Source: CAWAND01 sp963727915 (lineage in GTDB: Bacteria > Chloroflexota > Anaerolineae > Anaerolineales > E44-bin32). From it: a stretch of 64,000 nt of DNA. The position numbers and the translations under genes are program-made. The DNA lies in contig CAVSID010000002.1 in the NCBI GenBank assembly GCA_963727915.1, forward strand, positions 434,001-498,000, written 5' to 3'. Under the pieces are notes generated by a model, which was not told the DNA's origin, did no database searches, and saw nothing but the letters and a program-made list of their open reading frames with translations. Below are positions 38,737 to 47,864 of this stretch, in pieces (position 1 is the first letter of the stretch; each line of letters begins with the position of its first letter).

Positions 38737-39723
38737 ATGTCCTTCATCTGGCCCCAAGCCCTGTTCTCGTTGCTTCTGATCCCCCTCCTGGCCGGGATCT
38801 ATTGGCGGCGTCTGCAGCTGCGACAAACAAGAGAGGCCGAATTGGGCTCGCTGGTGGTGGCCGACCGCAGCGGCCGGGCCATCCGACTGCGCCGCCACCT
38901 GCCGTCGACCTTCATGATGGCCGGTTTGGGTCTGCTGCTGTTCGGCCTGTCCCGGCCCCAAATGGTCGTCGACTTGCCGCGCGTCGAGGGGACGGTGATC
39001 CTGGCTTTCGACGTCTCCAACAGCATGTCGGCCGACGACATCCAGCCGACCCGCCTGGAGGCGGCCAAGGCCGCCGCCCGGACCTTTGTCGATCACCAGC
39101 CGCCAACCATCCGCTTGGGCGTGGTGGCCTTCGGCGGCAGCGGGCTGATCGTCCAGGCCCCCACCTACGATCAAGCGGCGGTCATCGACGCCATTGACCG
39201 CATTACGACCCAGGGCGGGACGTCGCTGGGCCAGGGGATTTTCACATCGCTCAACGCCATCGCCGGCAAGGCCATCAGCCTGGACCAGGCCACGGCTCCG
39301 GGCGGCGCTGAGCAGCTCAAGATCGACGACTACTCGTCGGCCGTGATTATGCTCTTCACCGACGGTGAGAACACCGACGCCCCTGATCCGGCCCAGGTGG
39401 CCCAGCTGGCGGCAGACGCCGGCGTGCGCGTCTACCCGATCGGGATTGGCAGCCCTGAAGGCGCAACCATCGAAGTGGACGGCTTCAACATCGTGACCCA
39501 GCTGGACGAAGAGATGCTCCAGGCGATCGCCAAGGACACCAACGGCACCTACTACCGGGCGCAAGATGCCCAGGACTTGCAGGACATCTACAAGAACGTC
39601 GATCTCCAGCTTACCGTGCGGGGCCAGAAGCTCGAGGTGACGTCGATCATCGGCGCACTGAGCAGTCTGCTGTTGATGATCGGCGCAGTTTTGGCGTTGA
39701 TTTGGTACGGGCGAGTGCCGTGA
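38737..39723 (+). CDS. BatA-like membrane VWA protein
   Basis: This intact 328-residue protein has membrane helices near residues 8-22 and 60-72 and at the C-terminus. The metal-ion adhesion site is DVSNSMS (Asp92, Ser94, Ser96), with a Thr in FTDGENT further on. The layout is that of BatA/aerotolerance proteins. It starts 11 bases after the DUF58 gene. Confidence 0.85.
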   Translation: MSFIWPQALFSLLLIPLLAGIYWRRLQLRQTREAELGSLVVADRSGRAIRLRRHLPSTFMMAGLGLLLFGLSRPQMVVDLPRVEGTVILAFDVSNSMSADDIQPTRLEAAKAAARTFVDHQPPTIRLGVVAFGGSGLIVQAPTYDQAAVIDAIDRITTQGGTSLGQGIFTSLNAIAGKAISLDQATAPGGAEQLKIDDYSSAVIMLFTDGENTDAPDPAQVAQLAADAGVRVYPIGIGSPEGATIEVDGFNIVTQLDEEMLQAIAKDTNGTYYRAQDAQDLQDIYKNVDLQLTVRGQKLEVTSIIGALSSLLLMIGAVLALIWYGRVP

Positions 39724-39780
39724 AAGGCAGCGGCGTGTGATGTATTCCATCGTGGTTCTTGTGGAAAGAGGTGATGGGCC

Positions 39781-40872
39781 ATGACCCTGCTCTGGCCGGG
39801 CTTGCTGCCGCTGTTCCTGCTTGTCCCGATCCTCATCCTGCTCTACTGGTGGATCCTGCGCCGCCGGCGCCGGTTCGCCGTCCGCTACTCGAGCCTGTCG
39901 CTGATTCGCCAGGCGCTGCCCGAGCGCTCGCGCTGGCGGCGCCATCTGCCGGCTGCCCTGTTCCTGCTAGGCCTCACCAGTTTGATCGCCGCCCTGACCC
40001 GGCCCGCCGCCCAAATGCTGGTGCCGCTCAGCCGGACCACGATCATCCTGGCGATTGACGTATCGCGCAGCATGTGCGCCTCGGACGTGCCGCCCAATCG
40101 CCTGACGGTGGCCCAGGAGGCCGCCATCAAGTTCGTCGAGCAGCAGGCGGACAACACCCGGATCGGGATCGTGGCCTTTGCCGATTTCGCCGAGGTCGTC
40201 GTGCCACCGACGAACGACAAGCAAACCCTCAAGGACGCGCTGGCCTCGTTGACCACAGCCATCGGCACGGCCATCGGCAACGCCACACTCAAGGGCCTGG
40301 ACGCCATCGCCAGCGTCAATCCGGCGGTCGCCCCGAGCGGGGTCAATCTGGGCGGCCAGAGCGGCGGCACGGCGGCCGGCTCGGATTATCAGCCCGACAT
40401 CATCGTCCTGTTGACCGACGGGGCCAACACACGCGGACCTTCGCCGGTGGACGCCGCCAAACAGGCTGCCGACCGCCACGTGCGGGTCTATACCATCGGT
40501 TTCGGGACCACTGAGTTCAGTCCCATGGTGTGCACATCGGCCCAACTGGGGAGCGATATCTTCGACTTTCAGGGCGGCTTCGGCCGAGGCGGTTTCGATC
40601 CGCGCGGCGGTTTCGGGGGCGGCGGGTTCGGCGGCCGAGGGAACTATCTTCTGCTGGATGAGCCAACGCTGAAGGCAGTCGCCGACACCACCGGGGGTGC
40701 TTACTACCGCGCTGAGAACGCTGACCAGCTCCTAAAGGTGTTCCAGGATCTCCCCGTACAGGTTGCGCTGCAGAAGCAGAACCAGGAGATCAGCGTGGGT
40801 TTTCTGGCCCTTGGCGCGCTCTTCGTGCTGTTGGCCCTGGGGCTGTCGATGCGCTGGAACCGCATTCCGTAG
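39781..40872 (+). CDS. BatA-like VWA protein with Phe-Gly-rich insert
   Basis: This intact 363-residue protein is a paralogue of the previous one. It has two N-terminal helices, MIDAS DVSRSMC (Asp93, Ser95, Ser97) and a C-terminal helix. Residues ~262-288 hold an unusual low-complexity loop rich in Phe-Gly-Gly (GGFGRGGF, GGFGGGGFGGRG) between the VWA strands. The start has AGAGGTG nine bases upstream. It is the last gene of the MoxR operon; a CRP-like site follows 21 bases after the stop. Confidence 0.85.
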   Translation: MTLLWPGLLPLFLLVPILILLYWWILRRRRRFAVRYSSLSLIRQALPERSRWRRHLPAALFLLGLTSLIAALTRPAAQMLVPLSRTTIILAIDVSRSMCASDVPPNRLTVAQEAAIKFVEQQADNTRIGIVAFADFAEVVVPPTNDKQTLKDALASLTTAIGTAIGNATLKGLDAIASVNPAVAPSGVNLGGQSGGTAAGSDYQPDIIVLLTDGANTRGPSPVDAAKQAADRHVRVYTIGFGTTEFSPMVCTSAQLGSDIFDFQGGFGRGGFDPRGGFGGGGFGGRGNYLLLDEPTLKAVADTTGGAYYRAENADQLLKVFQDLPVQVALQKQNQEISVGFLALGALFVLLALGLSMRWNRIP

Positions 40873-40893
40873 TCGCCTGCTGCGGGGTCACTT

Positions 40894-40909
40894 TGTGAAA
40901 CATTTCACA
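40894..40909. promoter_or_regulatory. CRP/FNR-family palindrome, copy 4
   Basis: TGTGA-AACATT-TCACA is a perfect match. It lies 21 bases after the MoxR-VWA operon and 210 bases before the DUF362 gene. Confidence 0.4.
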
Positions 40910-41118
40910 AGTTCGTGCTGTCCGGCATCCCCCGTCACCGGTATGCCTCCCGTTGCGAAATGATCCGCGTCATGCCGAGGCGGCCGTTCAAGATTGTGGC
41001 TCTGCTCGTAGCCCATGGCTCTGCGCTCCGAGCTCAGCGCTTGAGGCTTGTCTACCCCCACCTGGTGTGCGCTAGAACCATGGCGCGGGCGAAGAAGGCC
41101 ATCTAGAATGGCTGGACC

Positions 41119-42256
41119 ATGACCTCAGGACGCAAGCTCCACCGTCGCGATTTCATCAAGCTCTCGGCCGCAGCCGCCGGGGCTGCCGCCGCGTCGGCAT
41201 GCGCCGGGGTGCTGCATGCCGCTGATTCGGGGGGCCAGCCCGGGCCGAGCGCCCTGCCGCCCGGACCAACGGCGCCCCCCTTCGAGCCCGTCGAGCCGAC
41301 GCTTGCGCCCACCAGCTCCCCCAGCCCCGTCCCGTCCCCCACGGCGCTGCCGCCCGGCCGGGTGGTCCTGGTGCGCACGGAGGACCGGGTTGAAGGCATC
41401 CGCCGGGCCCTGGATCTGCTGGAAGCCGACCCAGTGCGGGGCAAAGCGCTCTTCGTCAAGCCCAACTTCAACAGCGCTGACGCCTTTCCGGGGTCGACCC
41501 ACCCCGACACGTTGCTTACGCTGGGCCAGGCGCTCCAGGAGATGGGTGCGGGCCACCTGACCGTGGGCGACCGCAGCGGCATGGGAAATACGCGGGCCGT
41601 GATGCAGGGCAAGGGCGTGTTCGCCATGGCCGACGAGTTGGGCTGGTCGACGCTTGTGTTCGACGAACTGGGGTCGGAGGACTGGTCGCTTCTGCAGCCC
41701 AATTCCAGCCACTGGCGCTACGGATTCGCCTTGCCCCGGCCGGTGCTGGCGGCTGACGGGATCGTGCAGACCTGCTGTCTCAAGACGCATCGCTTTGGAG
41801 GGCAGTTTACGTTGTCGCTCAAGAACTCGGTCGGCCTGGCGGCTCGCTGGGTCCCGGGGCAAGGTTACGACTACATGAGCGAGCTTCACGCCTCCCCCAA
41901 CCAGCGCCGCATGATCGCCGAGATCAACACCGCCTATCAGCCGGAACTGATTGTGATGGATGCCATGCAGGCGTTCATCGACGGTGGTCCCGGACCGGGG
42001 CACGCGAGTCGCCCCGGGCGTGATCCTGGCGGCAACCGATCGGGTTGCGTTGGACGCTGTGGGTGTGGCCATCCTGCGCTGGTACGGCACCACGCCCGAA
42101 GTGGCTGGGGGGCCGATCTTCGATCAGGAGCAGATCGCCCGGGCGGTGAAGCTGGGGCTGGGCGTGTCGGCCCGTCGGAGATCGACGTTGATCACCGCCG
42201 ACGACCGCAGTGCGGCCTTCGCCGCGCCTCTCAGGGACCTGCTGGCGGCGGGCTAG
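41119..42256 (+). CDS. DUF362 protein with Tat signal (frameshifted)
   Basis: This protein has about 378 residues. The N-terminus carries a twin-arginine motif RRDFIKL followed by an Ala-rich hydrophobic core, so it is probably folded before export. A Pro/Ser linker precedes the DUF362 domain (VFVKPNFNSAD-type motif KALFVKPNFNS, TCCLKTHRFGGQFTLSLKN, PELIVMDAMQAF). The frame changes near 41995; the remainder VAPGVILAATDRVALDAVGV fits the domain. DUF362 proteins are of unknown function, often with ferredoxin-like cofactors; no cluster motif is seen here. Confidence 0.8.
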
Positions 42257-42261
42257 GGCTC

Positions 42262-42915
42262 CCTATTCGATCTCCCAGGTGATGGTGACTTTCTCGGAAA
42301 CTTCCACGTCCTCCGGTTCCATGTCAGGTGCGGCGACCTGTCCGGCTCCCCTGGGTTGGGCAAGGAGCAGTATGCTGCGCCTGGATCCTGACCTCCGCCC
42401 AGCCGTACTCGATGGACACGATCTGCTTCAGGGCCACCCCCGCCGCTGCGGCCAGGGTCTCGGCATTGCGCTGCGCTTCGGCCACGGCGTTTTCGAGCGC
42501 TCGCTGACGCAAACCGGCCGTATCCTCCACTTCGAAGCGGATCGAGATCGACGGCTCGCTCTCCCCCTCGCTGACCGGCCTGCAGGATCCGATTCAGCTG
42601 CGTCCTTATCCAACGGCAGCTCAAGCCGGATGGCGTGGCTGGCGATGTAACCTGAAAGCTGACGCTGCTCCCGACCCAGCCGACTGATGGTCTCATAGGT
42701 CGGGTTGACGCGGAAATTGCTGGTCTTCAGGTCCTTCGCGTGCCACGGAGAGCGGCGCCAGGCGCTGCGCGCAGGTCTTCGACGCGCTCGTTGAGCGCAT
42801 CTACCGCAGCGCCGTACTCCCGGTCCCAGGCGTTGACGTCAAAGCCCAGGACCACTCGATCGGCCGGGGCCGATGCCTCGGCATTTCCCTGCACTCGTAT
42901 CACACGCTCCGTCAT
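42262..42915 (-). CDS. SIMPL (DUF541) family protein (frameshifted)
   Basis: This protein has about 215 residues. It starts MTERVIRVQGNAEASAPADR at 42915, and its end, read in another frame, is EVSEKVTITWEIE. Both are hallmarks of the SIMPL/DUF541 family. The middle needs at least two frame changes (near 42740 and between 42400 and 42650), where FRVNPTYETIS and HAIRLELPLDKD can be read. No signal peptide is visible, unusual since many SIMPL proteins are exported. Its stop lies six bases from the convergent DUF362 stop. Confidence 0.7.
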
Positions 42916-43129
42916 GTGATGCCTCCCTCGCCGAACGCCGCCAACCACGTCCCTTTGCCAGTCTGACCATTATCGCACGCTTGCTGCAACCCTCACTGCC
43001 CAGCCGTGACCTGCTCGCGCCAGGGGCGGCCATGACCAGTTCCGACCACCGCGCCGCAGAGCTGCAGGTTGAGGCCAGATCGGTCGCATGTCAGCCCCAG
43101 ATCGAAGGCGGTTCCCGGGCAGGGCTGAT

Positions 43130-43164
43130 AAAAAAAAAGGAGCCCCCGGTCTCCCGGGGGCTCC
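43130..43164 (-). terminator. Rho-independent terminator of cold-shock gene 2
   Basis: GGAGCCCCCGG-TCTC-CCGGGGGCTCC (11-bp stem) sits next to nine consecutive A on the plus strand, which is a run of U at the end of the minus-strand transcript. Confidence 0.9.
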
Positions 43165-43187
43165 TGGTTGTCAAAGTCGAGCTGAAA

Positions 43188-43397
43188 TCAGATGACGTTG
43201 ACGTTGGCGGCGTGGGGTCCCTTGGGGGACGCTTCGACCTCGAACTCCACTCGCTGGCCTTCCGCCAGGTCGCGGTATCCGCTGCTTTGGATCGCCGAGT
43301 AGTGGACGAAGACATCCTCGCCGCTTTCGCGTGCGATGAAGCCGTAGCCCTTGTCGCCGTTGAACCACTTGACCGTGCCGGTAAATTTTTCAGACAT
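43188..43397 (-). CDS. csp: Cold-shock protein, CspA family (copy 2)
   Basis: This 69-residue OB-fold protein has RNP1 (KGYGFIAR) and RNP2 (DVFVHYSAI) intact. It is about 70% identical to the copy at 5659-5868. The start follows AAGGAGG. It is flanked by a canonical terminator and by a leader that is conserved between the two genes, so both are probably controlled by the same leader-based mechanism. Confidence 0.95.
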   Translation of the reverse strand: MSEKFTGTVKWFNGDKGYGFIARESGEDVFVHYSAIQSSGYRDLAEGQRVEFEVEASPKGPHAANVNVI

Positions 43398-43557
43398 TGC
43401 TTTGTGCCCTCCTTAAAGGCCTTGCTAGGATTGAGGCGCTTAGCGTGTTCTCGGCGGTCGGGCCCAACAAAATGGCCCAAGCGTTGGGCAGCTCGGGCCG
43501 AAAATACTCGACTCTCAGACAGAACGTGCTTGCAACCTACTGGGCTTAATCATATCA
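43398..43557 (-). promoter_or_regulatory. Conserved csp leader and extended -10 promoter, copy 2
   Basis: TGATATGAT (43557 to 43549) is an extended -10, 152 bases before the start codon; copy 1 has it at almost the same distance. Shared blocks in the same order and spacing make a conserved RNA leader likely. Confidence 0.6.
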
Positions 43558-43745
43558 GATCTCCGTCCGGTTTAGATAGGGTCAGTCCCTGACCGGCTGC
43601 GTAGCCCTTCTTCAGCCTGGGGTCGCCCTGATTTGCCATGTGAAGCGCCTTGGTTGGAGCTCGCGGTTAACGCGGCCGGAAATCGTGCGCGGGTTCCTCT
43701 CCGATCGCGTTTGGCGCAAATCCGATCTATGACTATCATGGTCGG

Positions 43746-44715
43746 ATGTTAACCTACTGGAAAGGCCTGACGACCGTTGTAGATCGGGGTTTCCGCGCCA
43801 AGAGCGCTGTACATAGGCTCAGCCGCGCCGAAGAACACATCCCGTTCGTACTCCCGCTGACCCTGTTGGGCGCCCTGCTCGCCTCCCGCGCCGAAGGCGT
43901 CCCGCTTGATTACCGCCTGGCCCTGGTGCTGGCGGCCAACCTTTTGGCTGTCACCTACGCCTTTATGCTGAACGATATTGAAGATGCGCCCAACGACGCC
44001 GTGGACCCCGAACGGGCCTGCCAGGAACGTGATCTGCTCCGGGGGTTTGAGCGTCGGTGCTGCCCGCTGGTTGGCCGGACTGGTCGGGGTGGTCTCGGCT
44101 GGGCTGTATCTTCTCGCCGGTCCTTCAGCGGCCGCGATTGGGCTGAGCACTCTGGCCCTGGGGCACTTGTACTCTTGGCGGGCCGTCCGCTTGAAAGCCT
44201 ATCCCCTCGTGGACGTCGTGTCGCATTCTCTCATGCTCGGCGGGCTGCTGGTGCTTGCCGGATCAAGCCTCTACGCTCAGCATGTCGTGGATGGTTGGTA
44301 TGTGGCTGGGGCAGCCGCCGCCTTTTCCGCCTATGGGCAGCTTTACAATCAGCTCCGCGATTTCGAAGCCGATCAACTGGCCGGCCTTCGCAACACGGCC
44401 GGGATATTGGGGCCCCGCACGACGCGCAAACTCATGTACGGGGCGGTGGGCGTGGCGGTCCTTCTCCTGGCCCAAGCCGCCAACCTGCACCATTTTCCGC
44501 TGGGACTGGGGCTGGCCGTCCTGGCCGGGATGCTGATCAGCTTGGTGCTCAACGGTTCGACCGACATGCGCGGGGGCATCCCGATGGGGACCAGCGGCAC
44601 CCTTCAATCCCGCGGTCTGTTCACCCTCAACTTCGCCGCCGCCGCTTGGTTCGCCTGGGCCATCGTCGGACCGTATGTGGCCAGCTATCCCCTGCCCTTC
44701 TCATTGGGCGGCTAG
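43746..44715 (+). CDS. UbiA family prenyltransferase (frameshifted)
   Basis: This membrane protein of about 322 residues has seven to nine helices. The first Asp-rich motif NDIEDAPNDAVDP (Asn76, Asp77, Asp80, Asp84) and the second QLRDFEADQLAGLRNTAG are the Mg-pyrophosphate-binding motifs of UbiA. It would attach a prenyl chain to a quinone, heme or similar acceptor. The frame changes near 44015, just after the first motif. It stands alone, so the acceptor is not identifiable. Confidence 0.8.
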
Positions 44716-44739
44716 CCGACGGTCTTCCGCCCGCCACCA

Positions 44740-45687
44740 TCATCTCCGTTGCGCCCGAATGGCGCCGCGCCACAATCCCTCAGCCAGGTCGACGATCGTC
44801 TCCCGCAGCGCCAACTTTCCCCGCCAATTGCTCGGGATGCCGGCTTCGCCATAATAGGCGCCGGCCAGCTGACCGTAGACAGCCCCGGTGGTGTCCGCAT
44901 CGTCTCCCAGGTTGATCGCCCGCAATGCCCCTTCCCGGAACGTTTCGGTGTGGTGGAACGCCCACAAGGCGGCCTCCAGACTGTCGACCACGTACCCGGT
45001 GCCCTTGATTTCGGGGGGCTCCTTGACCTTGAAAGAGCCTGCGGCGATCTCGGCGATCGCCGGCGCCAAGGGCGCTGCCTCCCATTGCCCCGGCGCCGGG
45101 CTGAAACTCGCCGAGAGCAGCACGTCCTTCGGCCGGCCCTGGAGCGCGCCCACGATCAACCCGGCCAAGTAGCGGCAAGCGTCCACGGCTTCTGCGGCGC
45201 CGTGGGTGGTGCGCGAGCTCTGGGCGGCCATCTCAATCGCCGTGGCCGGGTCGAAGGCAAAGTAGAGCCCCACCGGGGCCAGGCGCATGATCGAGCCATT
45301 CCCGGCGCTGTGGCTGTGGGTTGGTCCGGAGAAGGCCACTCCGGTCTGCTGGTAGATCCGCAGCGCCGTCCTCACCGTCGTCCCGATGTCGAAGCAGGCG
45401 CCGGTGGACGACATGTAGCCTTCGCCCAACCAGCGCAGATAGCGTTCCACCTGGTCACGCGGGTCGAAGCCCTCGCACGCAACCAGGCTGGCTGCCAGGC
45501 ACAGGGCCATCGAAGTGTCATCGGTCCACTGCCCGGGCTGGAGGTCAAAGGGCCCTCCGCCGACCATATCTTCGATCGGTTGGAAGGTCCCCGGGCGCTG
45601 AAACTCGAGCGTCGCCCCCAGCGCGTCGCCGGCTGCCAATCCAAGCAGGGCACCTCGAAAGCGCTCCAAGCTCAGGGATTCAAGCAT
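44740..45687 (-). CDS. ADP-ribosylglycohydrolase family protein
   Basis: This intact 315-residue protein starts at ATG 45687; the GTG at 45696 is an alternative. Family motifs are FRGALLGLAAGDALGATLEF, GQWTDDTSMALCLA (metal ligands), HSAGNGSIMRLAPVGLYF and GDDADTTGAVYGQLAGAYYG. It removes ADP-ribose from proteins or metabolites with two Mg ions. It converges on the UbiA gene. Homologues include DraG and phage-defence-linked enzymes; nothing here links it to either. Confidence 0.9.
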   Translation of the reverse strand: MLESLSLERFRGALLGLAAGDALGATLEFQRPGTFQPIEDMVGGGPFDLQPGQWTDDTSMALCLAASLVACEGFDPRDQVERYLRWLGEGYMSSTGACFDIGTTVRTALRIYQQTGVAFSGPTHSHSAGNGSIMRLAPVGLYFAFDPATAIEMAAQSSRTTHGAAEAVDACRYLAGLIVGALQGRPKDVLLSASFSPAPGQWEAAPLAPAIAEIAAGSFKVKEPPEIKGTGYVVDSLEAALWAFHHTETFREGALRAINLGDDADTTGAVYGQLAGAYYGEAGIPSNWRGKLALRETIVDLAEGLWRGAIRAQRR

Positions 45688-46054
45688 GTCATCCACAGCC
45701 GATCATCAAAATGACATAATGTGGGCCCAGACCGTCATTTGCGCTGTCTATGCGCACACGTCTTGCGTAAGACGGACGTTCTCCACACCGACGAACGGGC
45801 CTCCCAGCGGAGCCTTTGCACCGCGATTCCGCCGTTCTTGCGTTGCCCCAGCCTCGGTCCCCCCCAGGATTGAAGGGTGGTTGTAAGGCGTTGAAAGGCG
45901 CATCAGCCGCTACACTGAAGTTGCATTTGGCGGCACCGGCCGCCCCAATCCGAAGACGCTCCGGCGCGTGAGGCGCCGGGGGCGCTGTCCTCGGTTCGCT
46001 TAAGAGCGGTGTTCGGCTGGTTGTCGGTAAAGCTTGGTGAGGAGACGAGTCCCC
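45688..46054. other. Divergent intergenic region
   Basis: This 370-base region has a weak hairpin at 45961-45979 (CCGGCGC...GCGCCGG). Promoters for both neighbours are expected here. No gene or family match was seen. Confidence 0.4.
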
Positions 46055-46495
46055 ATGTACAAGCGCCCGGTAGTGATGGTGGTCGATGATGAAGTTGTCT
46101 ATACGGACGTTATCCGGCTGGTGCTGGAGGACTACGGCGTCGAGGTGGTCATGGCCCACAGTGTCAACCAGGCCTTCAACTTGATCGACACGGTCAAGCC
46201 GGACATGTTCATCGTCGACATTATGATGCCCGACGTAGACGGCCTGCAGTTCGCCCGGCGACTCCGCAGCGACCCTGCCCACGGCGGCGAGCCGATCCTG
46301 ATCGCCAGCGCCAAAGCCATGCCTGGCGACCGCGAAGCTGCCCTGGCGGCCGGGGCCACGGAGTTTCTGACCAAACCATTTACCGCCAAGCAACTGCGCG
46401 ATATTCTCCGGATCCACTTCCCACTCCCCACGACGGCCGAACTGCGCGCCCCATTTTCGCAAAACGGGCACAAGCGCAGCGCGCCCGGCAGCTAG
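46055..46495 (+). CDS. Single-domain response regulator
   Basis: This intact 146-residue receiver starts at ATG 46055 after GGTGAGGAG. VVMVVDDEVVYTDV, phospho-Asp in MFIVDIMMPDVDG and Lys in FLTKPF are all in place. A short C-terminal tail of about 25 residues carries no output domain. It has no adjacent kinase. It may be controlled by an orphan kinase elsewhere. Confidence 0.85.
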   Translation: MYKRPVVMVVDDEVVYTDVIRLVLEDYGVEVVMAHSVNQAFNLIDTVKPDMFIVDIMMPDVDGLQFARRLRSDPAHGGEPILIASAKAMPGDREAALAAGATEFLTKPFTAKQLRDILRIHFPLPTTAELRAPFSQNGHKRSAPGS

Positions 46496-46559
46496 ACAGC
46501 AAGAACCGCCTCCCCCATCAAGGTCTATCCCAAACGAAGCTCCCGCAGCGGCGGGGCAT

Positions 46560-46575
46560 TGTGAAAGTTTTCACA
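46560..46575. promoter_or_regulatory. CRP/FNR-family palindrome, copy 5
   Basis: TGTGA-AAGTTT-TCACA is a perfect match. It lies between convergent genes, so a promoter role is unlikely at this copy. Confidence 0.35.
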
Positions 46576-46611
46576 TACTCGATTCTGCAGCAGACGAGCC
46601 CCGGCGACGCC

Positions 46612-47529
46612 TCAGGCTTCGGGGTCGGAGGCTGACAGCGCGTCCGAGGCCCGCAAGGCGGCCTCGGCCAGGGCTAATCCCCCCAGCACGCCGGATCGAT
46701 CGCCAAGGGCCGGAGGCACAACGTAGTTGTCTATTTCATCCCCCATGGCTGGAAGCGGCAGGTAGCCTTGGAGCAAATCTTGAACTCTCGAACGGATGCG
46801 GGGCATCAGCCCCGCCTGCCGCATCACCCCACCCCCGACGATGATCCGCTCGGGCATCAGGACGGCGATAATGTTCACCAGCCCGTAGGCCAGGTAGTCG
46901 GCCTCCAGCCGCCACGCAGCGTGCTCGGGCGGCAGGGTTTCCGGCGGCGACCCCCAGCGCGCCTCGATCGCCGGGCCGGAGGCCAGGCCCTCGAGGCAGT
47001 CGCCGTGATAAGGGCAGGCCCCCTGGAACGGATCGCTCTGCCGGTCATGTGGCACGAAGATATGCCCCATCTCGGGGTGCATGAGCCCGTGCACCAAGTG
47101 CCCATCGACCATCGCCCCACCGCCAATTCCCGTTCCGACGGTCAAATAGACGTGGCTCGCCAGGCCTTGGGCGGCGCCCCAGCGGCCTTCCGCCAGCGCG
47201 GCGGCGTTGACATCCGTATCCAGCCCGACCGGCACGCCCAGGCGGGCCCCCAGCGGACCGGCCAGATCGGCGTTTGACCAGCCCCGTTTGGGGGTGGAGG
47301 TGATATGGCCCCAGGTGGGCGATCCCGCCCGCAGATCGAGTGGACCGAAGGAACCGATGCCGATGGCAGCCAGATCGGGGTGCGCTTCGAAGAACTCGGC
47401 GGCTCGGCTGATCGTCTCTTGAGGCGTGGTGGTGGGAAAGCGCCGCTCCGCCCGAATATCATCCGGCCCCGTCCCCACGGCGCATACGATCTTCGTGCCG
47501 CCGGCTTCAACGCCGCCGTACACGGTCAT
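46612..47529 (-). CDS. ROK family sugar kinase (fructokinase/mannokinase-like)
   Basis: This intact 305-residue protein has MTVYGGVEAGGTKIVCAVG as the N-terminal phosphate-binding motif. It further has TVGTGIGGGAM, a zinc-type cluster GHIFVPHDRQSDPFQGACPY and a CLEGLASGPAI motif as in YdhR/Mak fructokinases. It would phosphorylate fructose or a related sugar. Start codon choice is uncertain: 47574 and 47673 are also in frame. No transporter or regulator gene is adjacent. Confidence 0.85.
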   Translation of the reverse strand: MTVYGGVEAGGTKIVCAVGTGPDDIRAERRFPTTTPQETISRAAEFFEAHPDLAAIGIGSFGPLDLRAGSPTWGHITSTPKRGWSNADLAGPLGARLGVPVGLDTDVNAAALAEGRWGAAQGLASHVYLTVGTGIGGGAMVDGHLVHGLMHPEMGHIFVPHDRQSDPFQGACPYHGDCLEGLASGPAIEARWGSPPETLPPEHAAWRLEADYLAYGLVNIIAVLMPERIIVGGGVMRQAGLMPRIRSRVQDLLQGYLPLPAMGDEIDNYVVPPALGDRSGVLGGLALAEAALRASDALSASDPEA

Positions 47530-47864
47530 CGGCGCGCCCGGCGGCGTTCGGCCATGGCGCCCCGCGTTATCGGCCATCCAACGATCAGATTTGCCGTCCC
47601 ACCAGAAACCATGTTTCCATCTCTCCAGCCCCTTTGACATCGAGTACATCCCGGATAGTCCCGGTCGGACCAAACATCAAGTTGGCGACGACGAGCATGG
47701 CCTTGTGGAGCCGGGCGTCATGGTCATCTTAGGGATCGATGACTTCCTTCGCCAGGCGGCCAAGCCACCCGTTTCAAGCCAGGAAGGGCCTTGGGTCTAT
47801 CTTACAGCCATCCATGCAGCTCCTTCACCTGGCCGAATAACGCGGGCAGGAAGTGCGCTGGGCA
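47530..47864. other. Intergenic region before the VIT-VWA gene
   Basis: This 335-base gap, which may partly code for a longer ROK N-terminus, shows no separate gene. Confidence 0.3.

Noticed and set aside
38542..39945. 467-codon minus-strand frame
   Set aside because: Antisense of the two VWA genes, which have complete MIDAS motifs in the sense strand.
41125..42093. 322-codon minus-strand frame
   Set aside because: Antisense of DUF362; no recognisable domain.
44740..45687. ADP-ribosylglycohydrolase as part of an anti-phage or toxin-antitoxin system
   Set aside because: No ADP-ribosyltransferase, toxin or defence gene nearby; neighbours are housekeeping.
44749..45714. 321-codon plus-strand frame
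   Set aside because: Antisense of the ADP-ribosylglycohydrolase.
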